Positions 44,988 through 54,791 of a stretch of 64,000 nucleotides of DNA are shown here, one piece after another; within the stretch, counting starts at the first letter, position 1; every line of letters starts with the position of its first letter. The notes under the pieces were generated by a model. It was not told the DNA's origin. It did no database searches and saw only the letters and a list, made by a program, of their open reading frames with translations. Made by a program: the position numbers and the translations under genes. The DNA is from Paenibacillus chondroitinus NBRC 15376 (lineage in GTDB: Bacteria > Bacillota > Bacilli > Paenibacillales > NBRC-103111): contig NZ_BILW01000002.1 in the NCBI RefSeq assembly GCF_004000765.1, forward strand, positions 62,001 to 126,000, read 5' to 3'.

Positions 44988-46018
44988 GCGTACAACCCTC
45001 CAGACTCAATAGAAACTGCATGCGCGATACACGGGATGCTTTCCCCTTGCTGGAAGGAGAGCGGCGACAGCAAAGCTCCTGTAGCAACAACAAGGATGCG
45101 CTTCAGCTCTCCTTTTTTCATGCGTTTGAGGAGATGCCCGTAGGTGACGGTTGCGGAGCAGCCGCAGCCGCTGCCTCCGGCTTGCACATTTTGCGTGTCC
45201 CGCTGATAGATCATTAAACCGCAATCATCATACGTCGTTTGTTCAATTGGAACCTTGTGCTTTTCGAACAGTTCACGTGCAATCTCGGAACCGACCGCTG
45301 CCAGATCCCCGGTTACAATGAGATCATAATAACCCGGCTCGCGGCCCAAATCGCGGAAGTGAGCCTGGATCGTATCCACCGCAGCCGGAGCCATCGCTGC
45401 ACCCATATTGAAAGGGTCTGTGATCCCCATATCCACAACCCTGCCGATCGTTGCCGAGGTGATGACGGGGCCATCACCCGTCTTCCCGAGCACGGCCACT
45501 CCAGCGCCGGTCACGGTATATTGCGCGGTCGGCGGCTTCTGCGATCCGTATTCCGTCGGATATCGGAATTGCTTCTCTACCGTGCAGTTGTGGCTGCAGG
45601 TGCCTGCCATTATATAATTGGCTGCGCCTGAATCCATTAACTGCGCGGCAAGCGCCAGCCCTTCCATCGAGGTCGAGCAAGCGCCGAAGATGCCAAGATA
45701 TGGCATGCCCAGCGTGCGTGCCGCAAACGTATTGGAGATGATCTGATTCATCAGATCGCCTCCAATATAGAACTGAATTTGGCCGCCCGTGAGCCCGGCA
45801 TTATCAAGGGCATGCTGCGCGGCTTCCTCAAGCAGCGCTTTCTCCGCTTTCTCCCACGTCTTCTGGCCTACCGTCAGATCGCCATGCACGATGTCGAAGT
45901 CTTCCGCTAGTGGACCCTCGCCTTCATCAGGTCCAACTACAGTCCCAGTCGACAGAATGACCGGACGATTCTCGAAAACCCAGCTTTGATGCCCTTTCAG
46001 CATAGAATCAGCCCCCAC
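44984..46018 (-). CDS. spoVAD: Stage V sporulation protein AD
   Basis: SpoVAD is the soluble dipicolinate-binding subunit with a thiolase fold. The 344-aa protein begins [20 protein letters not shown] and contains [20 protein letters not shown] and the conserved [16 protein letters not shown]. It overlaps spoVAC by 11 nt. Confidence 0.95.
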   Translation of the reverse strand: MGADSMLKGHQSWVFENRPVILSTGTVVGPDEGEGPLAEDFDIVHGDLTVGQKTWEKAEKALLEEAAQHALDNAGLTGGQIQFYIGGDLMNQIISNTFAARTLGMPYLGIFGACSTSMEGLALAAQLMDSGAANYIMAGTCSHNCTVEKQFRYPTEYGSQKPPTAQYTVTGAGVAVLGKTGDGPVITSATIGRVVDMGITDPFNMGAAMAPAAVDTIQAHFRDLGREPGYYDLIVTGDLAAVGSEIARELFEKHKVPIEQTTYDDCGLMIYQRDTQNVQAGGSGCGCSATVTYGHLLKRMKKGELKRILVVATGALLSPLSFQQGESIPCIAHAVSIESGGLYA

Positions 46019-46481
46019 CCATTATGATTAGATGCAAGAGTCCCACAATGAAAGCAGCCACGGTGCCAAAAACGATGACAGAGCCCGCTAATTTGAACAT
46101 ATTCCCGCCTACACCAAGGACTAATCCTTCAGCCCGGTGCTCAATCGCAGCAGAGCAAAGCGAGTTCGCGAATCCTGTAACAGGAACTGCACTGCCGGCG
46201 CCAGCCCACTGAGCAATTTTATCGTAGATGCCAAAGCTTGTTAAAATGACCGAAATGATAATCAGAACAGCCACGGTCGGGTTGCCGGCTGTTTTCTCAG
46301 TAAACCCGAACCAATTGATAAACATTTGCATAAAGCACTCACCAATTAAGCAAATCGTGCCGCCAACTAAAAAAGCTCTAAGGCAATTTTTCAAAACAGG
46401 TCTCTTGGGTTCAATCCGTTTTGCTAATTCCTGATACTCCTGTTGGGTCATTGTTAGATTTTTCTTCTTATTGTTGGCCAT
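46008..46481 (-). CDS. spoVAC: Stage V sporulation protein AC
   Basis: The 157-aa membrane protein has four to five helices, beginning at VLKNCLRAFLVGGTICLIGE, and the GAGSAVPVTGFANSLCSAAI block shared with SpoVAE. In Bacillus SpoVAC is a mechanosensitive channel for dipicolinic acid release. Confidence 0.95.
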   Translation of the reverse strand: MANNKKKNLTMTQQEYQELAKRIEPKRPVLKNCLRAFLVGGTICLIGECFMQMFINWFGFTEKTAGNPTVAVLIIISVILTSFGIYDKIAQWAGAGSAVPVTGFANSLCSAAIEHRAEGLVLGVGGNMFKLAGSVIVFGTVAAFIVGLLHLIIMGGG

Positions 46482-46499
46482 ACTTTCCCTCCTGCTTGA

Positions 46500-47360
46500 T
46501 TAGGATCTTAACAGGGTATGAAGATCCTGAATGACCTTCGTCATCACCACGGAGCTGTCTTGATACATTTTTTTCGCATCAGGATGCTTCGTTGTTAAGG
46601 AATACAGCTCAAGATCCGCTTCGCATTTCTTCAGAGTTGCAAGAAGCGCAGGTCTTTCTCTCGGCTGAGGCACTTGCAGCTTGTCATCATAGAGATCAAC
46701 GGTTAATTCGCCGTTGGTGTCTACATGGCCAAGAAACACATTTTCCTTCGTTACTCCTAGCTTATCCAGTTCCGTTTGCAGCCATCCTATTCCTTTCCCT
46801 GCTGCAGCCAGCGGCTCCTTTAGGATCACACCATCCATAATGACCGTCTGGGTCGGCTTTTCCGTTCCCAGCTTCATCCCCAGATGTTTGGGCGTCAGAG
46901 GCTGAAACTCGCTTTTGAGCAAAACACTCAGATCACCGCTGGATTCGAGCATCGCAAACTCCACATCCGCCACGCGGAAAACACTTTTCGTACGCAGCTG
47001 CTCAAGAAGCTCGTCCCCTGTGTACCGTTCCTTTTTCAAATTATCCTCAAGCACCTTCCCATCTTTGATGAGCACTGTGCCTTTCCCTTCAAACCACGTG
47101 CGCAGCGTCTTGCTCTTGAGTGTCAGAAGCTCCAGGACAAAGGGCACAAGACACCAGACCAATATGGCGATAACCCCATGCATAAAGTTGCTTTCAACAT
47201 CCGTTGAGATGACACCGGCCAAGTCACCAAGCGTGATGCCTATCACATATTCGAAGAACGTCAGTTGAGATATTTGTTTCTTCCCAAGGATTCGTGTCAG
47301 TACAAACAGAATAACTAGCGCGCTAAATGCTCTAATAACGATATGTAGCCAATCTGCCAC
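46500..47360 (-). CDS. DUF421 (YetF-like) membrane protein with C-terminal DUF1657 segment
   Basis: The 286-aa protein has three N-terminal membrane helices, the DUF421 core (ILGKKQISQLTFFEYVIGIT and WFEGKGTVLIKDGKVLEDNL), and ends with ATLKKCEADLELYSLTTKHPDAKK, which resembles DUF1657 (compare the divergent 68-aa protein). A DUF421-DUF1657 fusion beside spoVAC-AD-AEb is the arrangement of the spoVA-2mob operon linked to spore heat resistance in other Bacillales. It heads this operon, 18 nt before spoVAC. Confidence 0.88.
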   Translation of the reverse strand: MADWLHIVIRAFSALVILFVLTRILGKKQISQLTFFEYVIGITLGDLAGVISTDVESNFMHGVIAILVWCLVPFVLELLTLKSKTLRTWFEGKGTVLIKDGKVLEDNLKKERYTGDELLEQLRTKSVFRVADVEFAMLESSGDLSVLLKSEFQPLTPKHLGMKLGTEKPTQTVIMDGVILKEPLAAAGKGIGWLQTELDKLGVTKENVFLGHVDTNGELTVDLYDDKLQVPQPRERPALLATLKKCEADLELYSLTTKHPDAKKMYQDSSVVMTKVIQDLHTLLRS

Positions 47361-47558
47361 GGGCCCGTTCCCCTCTCTTTCTTAGTGCTCCAAACAAAGT
47401 CATTATGTGCAAAATAAGCGAGTGCTATCATTGAATTGGTTTGTATTTAATTGTCAATTATGAGAACGGAGAGAAAGGGTATATTAATGAGCGCAAACAA
47501 GTGAAATCGTAATGCTCTCTTTGGTTGCAATCCAAATTCAAATGAAGAGGTGTCTACC

Positions 47559-47765
47559 ATGACTGTAGCTGCTCAAGTAAAAACAACACTGGCCTCCCTC
47601 AAAAGCGCGCAAGCCAGCCTAGAGACCTTTGCGTTGTCAACGCAGAATCAGGAAGCTAAACAACTGTATGAAACTGCCGCGATGGCTGCGCAAGACATTG
47701 TGAATCAAGTTTCCTCCAGGGTTCAGCAATTGGAAAACGAAGAGCCGCAATACAAAGGCTTCTAG
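47559..47765 (+). CDS. DUF1657 small acidic spore-associated protein
   Basis: A 68-aa protein starting MTVAAQVKTTLASLKSAQAS, the typical DUF1657 opening, followed by LSTQNQEAKQLYETAA. Such proteins are found with spoVA-2mob operons. I prefer ATG 47559, with GAAGAGGTG upstream, over the in-frame GTG three codons earlier. It is divergent from the DUF421-spoVA operon with about 200 nt between, which should hold both forespore promoters. Confidence 0.88.
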   Translation: MTVAAQVKTTLASLKSAQASLETFALSTQNQEAKQLYETAAMAAQDIVNQVSSRVQQLENEEPQYKGF

Positions 47766-47775
47766 TCTGACCACA

Positions 47776-47820
47776 AAAACAGCCGATACTTACGAGAAAC
47801 TCTCGTGTACCGGCTGTTTT
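47776..47820. terminator. Bidirectional terminator
   Basis: AAAACAGCCG pairs with CGGCTGTTTT with an inner ACGAGA/TCTCGT stem; T-run on both strands. It lies between the convergent DUF1657 gene and the 26-aa gene. Confidence 0.8.
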
Positions 47821-47825
47821 GCTTT

Positions 47826-47906
47826 TTAATACATCATGAGGAGGACTAGTGTAAGTAGTACATAAAGCACTAAAATAAGCAATTTGAGATGATCTTCTTT
47901 TGGCAT
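47826..47906 (-). CDS. Tiny membrane protein (26 aa)
   Basis: The frame encodes MPKEDHLKLLILVLYVLLTL plus VLLMMY: a charged start and a single membrane helix. GGGGC stands before the ATG. It follows the 46-aa gene after 15 nt and ends just before the terminator, so it is probably the last gene of the peptidase operon. Proteins this size are often missed; reality rests on context and sequence character. Confidence 0.5.
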   Translation of the reverse strand: MPKEDHLKLLILVLYVLLTLVLLMMY

Positions 47907-47921
47907 GTGCGCCGCCCCTTG

Positions 47922-48062
47922 CTATTGTGTCGGTTGGCCGGAAGCTTTTCTCAATTCATTCGCTAGTCGGTGAAACTCATCTCTTGCCTGCGGGTCCTCT
48001 GTTGCCATGTATGCCGCAGATAAAAAGGCAATGATTTTATTGGCATCTTCAACACTTATCAC
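47922..48062 (-). CDS. Small hypothetical protein (46 aa)
   Basis: A GTG start with GGAGGGAAT 7-8 nt upstream encodes 46 residues, MISVEDANKIIAFLSAAYMA followed by an Asp/Glu/Arg-rich helix and a polar tail. It lies 26 nt past the papain-like peptidase gene and 15 nt before the tiny membrane gene. No family is recognised. The strong RBS supports translation. Confidence 0.5.
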   Translation of the reverse strand: MISVEDANKIIAFLSAAYMATEDPQARDEFHRLANELRKASGQPTQ

Positions 48063-48088
48063 AGCTTATTCCCTCCTAGAAGCACACT

Positions 48089-48850
48089 TTATTTTCCGGT
48101 CCAATAATCGAAGGTCAGCACATTGTTTTTGAAAAAGGAATAAGGCAAATAACAGTAGCCTTGATCTCCCCAACTTTTTCCCCAAGAGTTGCGAACGATC
48201 ATTACGCCTTGACCTTTCTTCTTGCCGTCTCTATACCCAACAGCCAGCATAGCGTGCCCGCCTAGCAGCATTTCTTTTTTTCGGTCTGGATAAGGAACAC
48301 GTCCTGTTCGGATAACCGGCAGGCTTTCAAAAGAGCTATACAGCCATATGCCGAAGACAACAGGCTGACCGTCTGCCAAAGCCGCTTTGATTCCCGCCAG
48401 ATCGTGAATGCGATGATAACTGCCGATACGATAATTTCCTGCCGTTTGTTCAGCCTCTCTATCCGGCTTCTCTTTATATTTGGCAATTTGATACGGCCAT
48501 TCGCTTTCCGGGCAAACACCGATTTTCTGAAGCACTTTCATCCCGTCGCGGACCGTTGCGCCAGAGTCCCTACTTACCGTGCCTTCTAATTGCCTCTCAT
48601 GCCAATAATGAAAAAGCCGGGATAATCGAGGCGCTGAATCGCTTTCTTGACGCAGCCAATATTCACGTAATCCGCTTACAATGGCATTCGACGTGCAAGA
48701 TCCTAAATTCCCTTGATTGACAATTGGAGAAAGCTTGCTCCGCAGGTCGACTTTGCCGGGCAGCTGAGATTCACGGACATAATTGACACTTCGGTAAAAA
48801 TAGTCTCGAAAGTCACGTTGGTCCCTCTTTACCGTTAACTTTCTTCTCAT
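48089..48850 (-). CDS. Papain-like C1-family cysteine peptidase
   Basis: The 253-aa protein has the oxyanion Gln and catalytic Cys in NQGNLGSCTSNAIVSGL, His in LGGHAMLAVGYRD and Asn in MIVRNSWGKSWGDQGYCYLP, the C1A triad. There is no signal peptide or prodomain from ATG 48850, which follows GGGGAGG; the 27-codon extension has no RBS. Such proteins occur in Bacillales near germination genes. Its neighbour is the spoVA cluster, so a spore-stage role is possible but unproven. Confidence 0.85.
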   Translation of the reverse strand: MRRKLTVKRDQRDFRDYFYRSVNYVRESQLPGKVDLRSKLSPIVNQGNLGSCTSNAIVSGLREYWLRQESDSAPRLSRLFHYWHERQLEGTVSRDSGATVRDGMKVLQKIGVCPESEWPYQIAKYKEKPDREAEQTAGNYRIGSYHRIHDLAGIKAALADGQPVVFGIWLYSSFESLPVIRTGRVPYPDRKKEMLLGGHAMLAVGYRDGKKKGQGVMIVRNSWGKSWGDQGYCYLPYSFFKNNVLTFDYWTGK

Positions 48851-49061
48851 CTGGTTTCCTCCCCATTGCCCGTTTGTGGAATTGTACTCCAGTGTATTCA
48901 CCCATAGGCAGGAGCGTGCAAAAAAGCGCATACCCTCAGGCAGGAGCTCGGCTTTTTCATGGTAAACCGTCCAATCATTTGACTTCTACTGGACCTACGG
49001 ATTTGATATTCGAGAACTGCAGGGCGCTATTTCTCGGAAAACGCATGTTTTCTGAGTGTAA

Positions 49062-49190
49062 AGGGAACTGTGGGCCTCTATTCGGTTAATTTCAACCGGA
49101 ATAACTGTCGCAGGGGTCAGATAAGACCCTGTAGTTCCGCTCATCGTGGAGATTGCTCGATTTCCTCGAAATAGAGGACTCCAGTTCCCT
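49062..49190. repeat. Intergenic inverted repeat
   Basis: AGGGAACTGTGGGCCTCTATT (49062-49082) matches the reverse complement of 49170-49190 at 18 of 21 positions, with further small palindromes inside. It looks like a palindromic extragenic unit in the 470-nt gene-free stretch 48851-49317. Confidence 0.55.
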
Positions 49191-49260
49191 TATGATCTGC
49201 CCTAGCGGAATTTCCATCAGCACGTTATTTTCCAGAAAATAACGTATCCCGCCCAAACAG

Positions 49261-49305
49261 AAAAACCAGGCAAACCACGTCTGTATCAGACGGGTCTACC
49301 TGGTT
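49261..49305 (-). terminator. Intrinsic terminator after the SGNH hydrolase gene
   Basis: Nested stems ACCAGG/CCTGGT and GTCTG/CAGAC with TTTTTC on the minus strand, about 13 nt past the hydrolase stop. Confidence 0.65.
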
Positions 49306-49317
49306 CTATTAGATGCT

Positions 49318-50433
49318 TTATCGCAGATAACGCGAAAGCGGCAGTATCTGTTGCTTTCGAATACACGCAACGACTAACTCGGCGATAGCGATACCGCCTT
49401 TTTCTTGAAAATGCGTATTATCCTCTGCTCCTTTTGGGAAGTTAGGAAACTCCCCGGGCCAGGCCCACATGAACAAGGATTTAGTTTCCTCAGGACCGAG
49501 CGCTTCGAACAATTGCTTGCTAGCTTCCGCCAAATCAATGAGAAGAACATCCGCCTCTTCGGCCAGCTGCTTCATAGCCGTGATATACTCGCCGTGGGTG
49601 TCGACGATTTTGCCAGCTTCATCAAAAAATCTCCGCTGCACTGGTGTCACTAGAATCGGGACAGCTCCCCGCGTCCGAGCCTCCTGAATATAAAGCATAA
49701 GATGTTCTTTATACGTGGTAAAAGGGGAGGTCGCCCGCTCCTCATCCAACTTTTGATCGTTATGCCCAAATTGAATGAATAAATAGTCATTCGCATTCAT
49801 CCTATCAAGAATCGGCGTAAACCGCCCTTCATTCAGGAAGCTCTTGGAGCTGCGGCCGGACATCGCATGATTCGATACAGCGGCGTCCGCTTTGATGAAC
49901 TGCGGCAACATTTGCCCCCAGCCTGTGTACGGATATCCATCCTCCGGCTGATCGGTTACCGTGGAGTCGCCAACCAAATATAAGGTAGCTGCTTGAGGCG
50001 CCGAAATGATCTCGAGCGCATTAATGCGCGGTGCAGCGCCTGAGAAGGCAAGCCTCAATTGCCCGTCTGCTACATGGACGCTAAAGCTGCTGGACACGAA
50101 CTCGCCCGCCGCCGTTCGGCATTCCGATAAAAGCAGCCTTCCCTGCCCTACTTTTAAGCCCGTAACTGTTGCGGTAATCAGATCCCCCATGAGTGTGTGA
50201 ATCGTATAATTGCCATTCGGCAAATCGACAAGAAACACAGCGCCCACGGGAATGCAAAAGTCTTGACGGAGCGCTCCCTGTCTCCCGCGATCCCTTTCAT
50301 AGACCTCTGAGCCAACCCTAAACCCATAGCCGCCACTACTTTCATGATAAAAAGAATCACGGCTAACTTTGGTGAAACCCTCTTTCGCACCACTTTGTTC
50401 AGGACCAAAGTCGAATTTCAAATGTATGTTCAT
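49318..50433 (-). CDS. SGNH hydrolase, rhamnogalacturonan acetylesterase-like
   Basis: The 371-aa protein has an N-terminal galactose-binding-like domain (FDFGPEQSGAKEGFTKVS...), then the SGNH core with GDSTVTDQPEDGYPYTGWGQ (block I Ser), SGRSSKSFLNEG (Gly), FGHNDQKLDEE (Asn) and a C-terminal DNTHFQEKGG (His). This matches RhgT/YxiM-type deacetylases for pectin side regions. No signal peptide is visible, so it acts in the cytoplasm. It follows the GH105 gene by 3 nt. Confidence 0.85.
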   Translation of the reverse strand: MNIHLKFDFGPEQSGAKEGFTKVSRDSFYHESSGGYGFRVGSEVYERDRGRQGALRQDFCIPVGAVFLVDLPNGNYTIHTLMGDLITATVTGLKVGQGRLLLSECRTAAGEFVSSSFSVHVADGQLRLAFSGAAPRINALEIISAPQAATLYLVGDSTVTDQPEDGYPYTGWGQMLPQFIKADAAVSNHAMSGRSSKSFLNEGRFTPILDRMNANDYLFIQFGHNDQKLDEERATSPFTTYKEHLMLYIQEARTRGAVPILVTPVQRRFFDEAGKIVDTHGEYITAMKQLAEEADVLLIDLAEASKQLFEALGPEETKSLFMWAWPGEFPNFPKGAEDNTHFQEKGGIAIAELVVACIRKQQILPLSRYLR

Positions 50434-50436
50434 CTT

Positions 50437-51462
50437 CTACCAGTCCCTGCGGTTAAGCAACGAGGATAAGAAAATCAGTCCCAATCCTTGACCCCAGCCT
50501 TGAATCCGTTTGTACGGGACTCCTTTGTAGCCGTCAATATCCCGCATCACCGCTGTGCCGGCAGACACGCCTGTAATCGTACCATCATCTGTTATGCGCG
50601 AAAGAATCCCCTTGATCGACTTGTTTGTATATTTATTGTATAACGGCCCTGCACCGATGAGCGCGGCCGCGATACCTGCGGAACCGGACGTTTCCAAATA
50701 CGCATCCTTATCCGTCAGAACGGTATGCCATAGTCCGCTTTCATCCTGCAACCGCACGAGTGCGCTTAATTGATCACGCAGAGAACCTTCAATAATCATA
50801 AAAGAAGGATGTGTCACATGCACAAGCCTTAAAGCGCGTGCCATCGTAATGGCTGCCCATGAGTTGCCGCGTGCCCAATAAATGCCTGACATGTGATTTT
50901 GCGCCAGATTGTCCCAGCCATGGTAATACAAGTTTGTCGCAGCATCCTGCAGCACATTTTCATGGCCGTGGTACTGCTTCAAGCCGTCCTCAAAATAATC
51001 CTCACGATTCAGCATCGAACCGATCCGCACCAGGAAATACCCCGCCATGAACATCGTGTCCACCCATGCCTGCTCTGGGAAATTGTACGTTTCCGAGTTT
51101 ACAGTATGCTGGAAAATGCCGTCTCCAAAACGCTCCGCTTCATGCTTCAGGAAGTCTGCCATTTGCGTAGCGATCTCCATATACCGCTCTTCCCCGGTTT
51201 CCTTGTACAAGGTTAACAGCGAGTGACCAATCGAGATGCCGTTGACGGATAGCTTGGGCAGCCCGTCTTCCAGCTTTTCATCGACCCATTCTTTTAACAG
51301 TTGAAGATACTCTTTATTTCCCGTTGCTTCATAGGCTTCAGTTACCCCATAAAAAGCTACGCCGCCCGGCCAATCCCAATTAAAGTCCATCCGGAACGTT
51401 CTATGCACAACACTGTCAATGACTTCGCGAATCTCATCCGGATCAAATTGTAAAGCTGGCAT
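50437..51462 (-). CDS. Glycoside hydrolase family 105 (unsaturated rhamnogalacturonyl hydrolase)
   Basis: GH105 enzymes release unsaturated galacturonate from rhamnogalacturonan oligosaccharides. The (alpha/alpha)6 barrel layout fits: MDFNWDWPGGVAFYGVTEAY near the start, PEQAWVDTMFMAGYFLVRIG, and MSGIYWARGNSWAAITMAR with the conserved Asp/Arg sites. ATG 51462 has GGGAGG 10 nt upstream; an ATG at 51516 overlapping the permease stop is an alternative 18 codons longer. Confidence 0.85.
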   Translation of the reverse strand: MPALQFDPDEIREVIDSVVHRTFRMDFNWDWPGGVAFYGVTEAYEATGNKEYLQLLKEWVDEKLEDGLPKLSVNGISIGHSLLTLYKETGEERYMEIATQMADFLKHEAERFGDGIFQHTVNSETYNFPEQAWVDTMFMAGYFLVRIGSMLNREDYFEDGLKQYHGHENVLQDAATNLYYHGWDNLAQNHMSGIYWARGNSWAAITMARALRLVHVTHPSFMIIEGSLRDQLSALVRLQDESGLWHTVLTDKDAYLETSGSAGIAAALIGAGPLYNKYTNKSIKGILSRITDDGTITGVSAGTAVMRDIDGYKGVPYKRIQGWGQGLGLIFLSSLLNRRDW

Positions 51463-51515
51463 CTCTTCATTTCCTCCCTGTAGCTGGTGATTGTTCAAAT
51501 GAGCATTCATTCTCA

Positions 51516-52361
51516 TTATCCTTTCAAACCGCTCGTCGAAATTCCGTCAACAATATATTTTTGAAAAATCATAAACACAACGAAAATCGGAACTAGCGAC
51601 AACGTCGACATCGCGAACATACCGCCCCAGTTATTTAGGGACTCACTGTCCAAGAATAGCTTAAGCGCTAGGGATACTGGATACAGCTGGGCATTATTTA
51701 AGTAGAGCAACGGCGTGTAGAAATCGTCCCATCTCCAGTAGAAGGAGAAGATTGCCGATGTCACGAGAGCCGGGACGATAAGCGGGATAATAATTTTGTA
51801 GAAAATGCTGTATTTGCTGCAGCCGTCCATTTTCGCAGCTTCATCAAGCTCAGGCGGAATCGTGCGGATAAACTGCATAATAAGAAAGATAAAGAACGGA
51901 ATTCCGAAAAACTGCGGCACAATAATCGGTTTAAAGCTTGATAACCAGCCAATTTTGGCGAACAAAATATATTGCGAAATAATCGTTACATCTTGAGGCA
52001 GCAGCAGCGTCAACATCACCATGGCGAACCAGAATTTGCTTCCTGCAAACTTGATGCGAGCGAAGCCATATCCGACAAGAGCGGAAGAAGCCACGGCGCC
52101 AATCGTTGAAAGAATCACGATAATGAAGCTGTTTTTCATGAAAGTCGCAAACGTGATGCCTGCAAATCCCTTCCAACCGGATACATAGTTGCTCCACTCC
52201 AGCCGGCTGGGAATCAGAGAGGTTGCCGTTGTGTAAATCTCATCATTTGGCTTGAAGGAACTGGCGACCAGCCAGAGAATCGGATAAATCGCAGTAAGCG
52301 CGATGAGGCAGACGAACAGATGATACAGCACTGTTTTCAAATTTTTTGCTCGAAAAACCAT
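51516..52361 (-). CDS. Carbohydrate ABC transporter permease (MalG type)
   Basis: A 281-aa inner membrane permease with six helices and the conserved EAA loop ([32 protein letters not shown]). It pairs with the neighbouring permease and lipoprotein; no ATPase gene lies in the cluster, so a shared MsmX-type ATPase is implied. Confidence 0.93.
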   Translation of the reverse strand: MVFRAKNLKTVLYHLFVCLIALTAIYPILWLVASSFKPNDEIYTTATSLIPSRLEWSNYVSGWKGFAGITFATFMKNSFIIVILSTIGAVASSALVGYGFARIKFAGSKFWFAMVMLTLLLPQDVTIISQYILFAKIGWLSSFKPIIVPQFFGIPFFIFLIMQFIRTIPPELDEAAKMDGCSKYSIFYKIIIPLIVPALVTSAIFSFYWRWDDFYTPLLYLNNAQLYPVSLALKLFLDSESLNNWGGMFAMSTLSLVPIFVVFMIFQKYIVDGISTSGLKG

Positions 52362-52373
52362 GTCAGATCCCTC

Positions 52374-53261
52374 CTAGCTCTCGTAATGAACCCAATATTT
52401 TGATGTTTTGAAAATAACCAAGGTGATGAGCCCGATCAAGATGAGCATGAACCAAGCCATTGCTGACGCATAACCCATTTCAAAGAAGACAAATGCGCGA
52501 TGGAATAAATACAGCGAATATAACAGCGTATTGTTAAGCGGACCGCCTTCACCGTTCGAAATGATATAGGCCGGCGTGAAGGTTAAGAAGCCCGAAATCG
52601 TTTGCAAAATGAGATTAAACAAGATAATTGGACTTAACAAAGGCAGTGTGATGTGAAAAAATTTGCGAACAGGTCCTGCTCCGTCCACGCTTGCCGCCTC
52701 GTAGTAAGTGCCTGGGATGTTTTTGAGTCCAGCTAGAAAGATAAGCATTGATGAACCGAACTGCCAGACCGACAAGAGCACCAACGTGCCCAGCGCCGTA
52801 GCCGGCAAGCCAATCCAAGAAGTGGTGGTGTGGATACCAATGCTGCCGAGGAACGCATTAATTAACCCTTTGTCACCGAAAATTTGACGCCACATGATAG
52901 ATACTGCAACGCTTCCGCCAATCAACGAAGGCAAGTAGTAGGTAGCTCGGTATAAGCCAATTCCTCTTGCAGCACGATTGAGCAGCATGGCTACCAATAA
53001 GGCAATGATCAGACGCATTGGAACAGATGTAAGCACGTAGATTAGCGTCACGCGAATTGAATCTATGATTTTGTCATCACTTGTAAACATCTTCTCGTAG
53101 TTCGCAAACCCTACCCATCGCGGTGGAGACAATAAATCATACTCCGTAAATGAGAAATAGAGCGAAGAAAACATGGGAAACAGCGTGAAGATCAAAAAAC
53201 CAAGAATGAAAGGTGAGACAAACACATAGCCGACTATGTGATCATTTTCACGTAGTTTCAT
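52374..53261 (-). CDS. Carbohydrate ABC transporter permease (MalF type)
   Basis: The 295-aa protein has six membrane helices, starting VGYVFVSPFILGFLIFTLFP, and the EAA loop GTYYEAASVDGAGPVRKFFH. It is 12 nt upstream of the MalG-type gene. Probable substrate, from context, is a rhamnogalacturonan or galactan oligosaccharide. Confidence 0.93.
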   Translation of the reverse strand: MKLRENDHIVGYVFVSPFILGFLIFTLFPMFSSLYFSFTEYDLLSPPRWVGFANYEKMFTSDDKIIDSIRVTLIYVLTSVPMRLIIALLVAMLLNRAARGIGLYRATYYLPSLIGGSVAVSIMWRQIFGDKGLINAFLGSIGIHTTTSWIGLPATALGTLVLLSVWQFGSSMLIFLAGLKNIPGTYYEAASVDGAGPVRKFFHITLPLLSPIILFNLILQTISGFLTFTPAYIISNGEGGPLNNTLLYSLYLFHRAFVFFEMGYASAMAWFMLILIGLITLVIFKTSKYWVHYES

Positions 53262-53360
53262 AATTCCACTCCTTTATGCAATCATTTTCTGTGTATTTGG
53301 AAGGGCAGCCGGATTAGAGCCACCCTTTTATACCTGTAACTTGTGTCCTACCATCCATGC

Positions 53361-54680
53361 TTACTTCTTATTTTTCGCTAAAATGGCATTGGCTTCACTC
53401 ATGAATTTGGCAGCGGCCTCTTCCACCGTAAGCTTGCGAAACAAGATTTGCTCTTGCATATCACGGAGCAGCCTGCTTACTTCCGCAGACCCTATCGGAT
53501 CAGGCGGATCCATGGGGCTGCTGTTTTTCTCCACCCAAGTTACGTAGTCGTACACTTTCATTTCTTCTTCAGAGAGCGTCGGCTTTAAAGCGTCCTTGAC
53601 CTTCGAGGAAATAGGGATCCCCCGATCGCCTTTGATCAATTTATTAGCCTCCACATCATTTAAAAACCATGAGATGAATTTGGCCGCTTCCGTCTTTTGT
53701 TTGGAGCTTTTGGCGATGGAGAACAGCATAGTGGGCTTTAAGTATAGCCCTTGGTTCCCGTTCGGTCCCGGCAATCCGGTTAAGCTGAGCGGTTTCTTGG
53801 CGGCTTCCTGCAGCGATGTGAATTGATTCGACCACGCCATCGTCATGAAGCCATCCCCTAGCGCAATCGGATTCTCCTCAGGCATCAGCTTGGACAATGA
53901 CTCTTTGTCCCAGTCGCGCATATAGCCCGCCTCATACCACTCTAGATACATAGTGAAATAATCTATAAAATAGCGGGGATCGCTAAATCCAAGACTCGTA
54001 CCATCCTGGCTAAAATAGTGCTGATCTTGCGTGCGCAGATAGTATGGGAAAAACTGATCAAAACGCATATGATCGAGCACTTTCCCTTTTGCCTTCATCC
54101 GCTTGGCGATTTGCTCCAAATCGGACCATGTCCAGCTCTTCGAGATGGCAGAGATCCCCGCCTCCTTCAGCATGGCGGCGTCATAGGTGGTCCCCATCGC
54201 ATTAACACCTAGCGGGATGCCGTACAGCTTCCCGTCCACTCGTCCGGAATCAATCGTCTCGGGCGAAGCGGATCGCACATCGATCGTTCCGTTATTCGTC
54301 AGCTCGGACAAATCTTCCAATTGATCCTTCGTTGCATATTGGGTTAGATACGAGATATCCATCTGGATAATATCGGGCAATTGATTGGCCGCAGCTTGAG
54401 GTGCCAGCTTTTTCCAGAAGTCATCAAAGCCGGCATATTCCGTATCAATTTTCACGTTAGGATTCAGCTCCTGGTACATGGCAATCAGTTTCAACGTGTA
54501 GTCATGTCTGGACTGACCGCCCCACCAGGCAATTCGCAGCTTAACTTCTTGCTTGGAACTGCTTCTATCAGACTCCATGTTCCTCGGGTTTCCATCCGCA
54601 GATGGCTGTTTGGCACTGCATCCGATGATGGCGAACATCAATGGAATGAGAAGCATGGCCGGTAATCGTCTGCGTTTCAT
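53361..54680 (-). CDS. Sugar-binding lipoprotein (ABC transporter)
   Basis: The 439-aa protein from ATG 54680 (CAGGAGG upstream) has a lipoprotein signal with lipobox IIGC (Cys21) and the family 1 solute-binding layout, LRIAWWGGQSRHDYTLKLIA and later AAKFISWFLNDVEANKL. It captures the oligosaccharide outside the cell and delivers it to the two permeases. Confidence 0.9.
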   Translation of the reverse strand: MKRRRLPAMLLIPLMFAIIGCSAKQPSADGNPRNMESDRSSSKQEVKLRIAWWGGQSRHDYTLKLIAMYQELNPNVKIDTEYAGFDDFWKKLAPQAAANQLPDIIQMDISYLTQYATKDQLEDLSELTNNGTIDVRSASPETIDSGRVDGKLYGIPLGVNAMGTTYDAAMLKEAGISAISKSWTWSDLEQIAKRMKAKGKVLDHMRFDQFFPYYLRTQDQHYFSQDGTSLGFSDPRYFIDYFTMYLEWYEAGYMRDWDKESLSKLMPEENPIALGDGFMTMAWSNQFTSLQEAAKKPLSLTGLPGPNGNQGLYLKPTMLFSIAKSSKQKTEAAKFISWFLNDVEANKLIKGDRGIPISSKVKDALKPTLSEEEMKVYDYVTWVEKNSSPMDPPDPIGSAEVSRLLRDMQEQILFRKLTVEEAAAKFMSEANAILAKNKK

Positions 54681-54791
54681 TGTTAGCGTCCTCCTGTGTA
54701 CCCTGCGCCACATCTCCTATTATGGGCTCGCAGGAGCAAAAATTGAATCTAATTTACCGCGTTAAATGTTCAAAAAACAGTGAATACGGGC

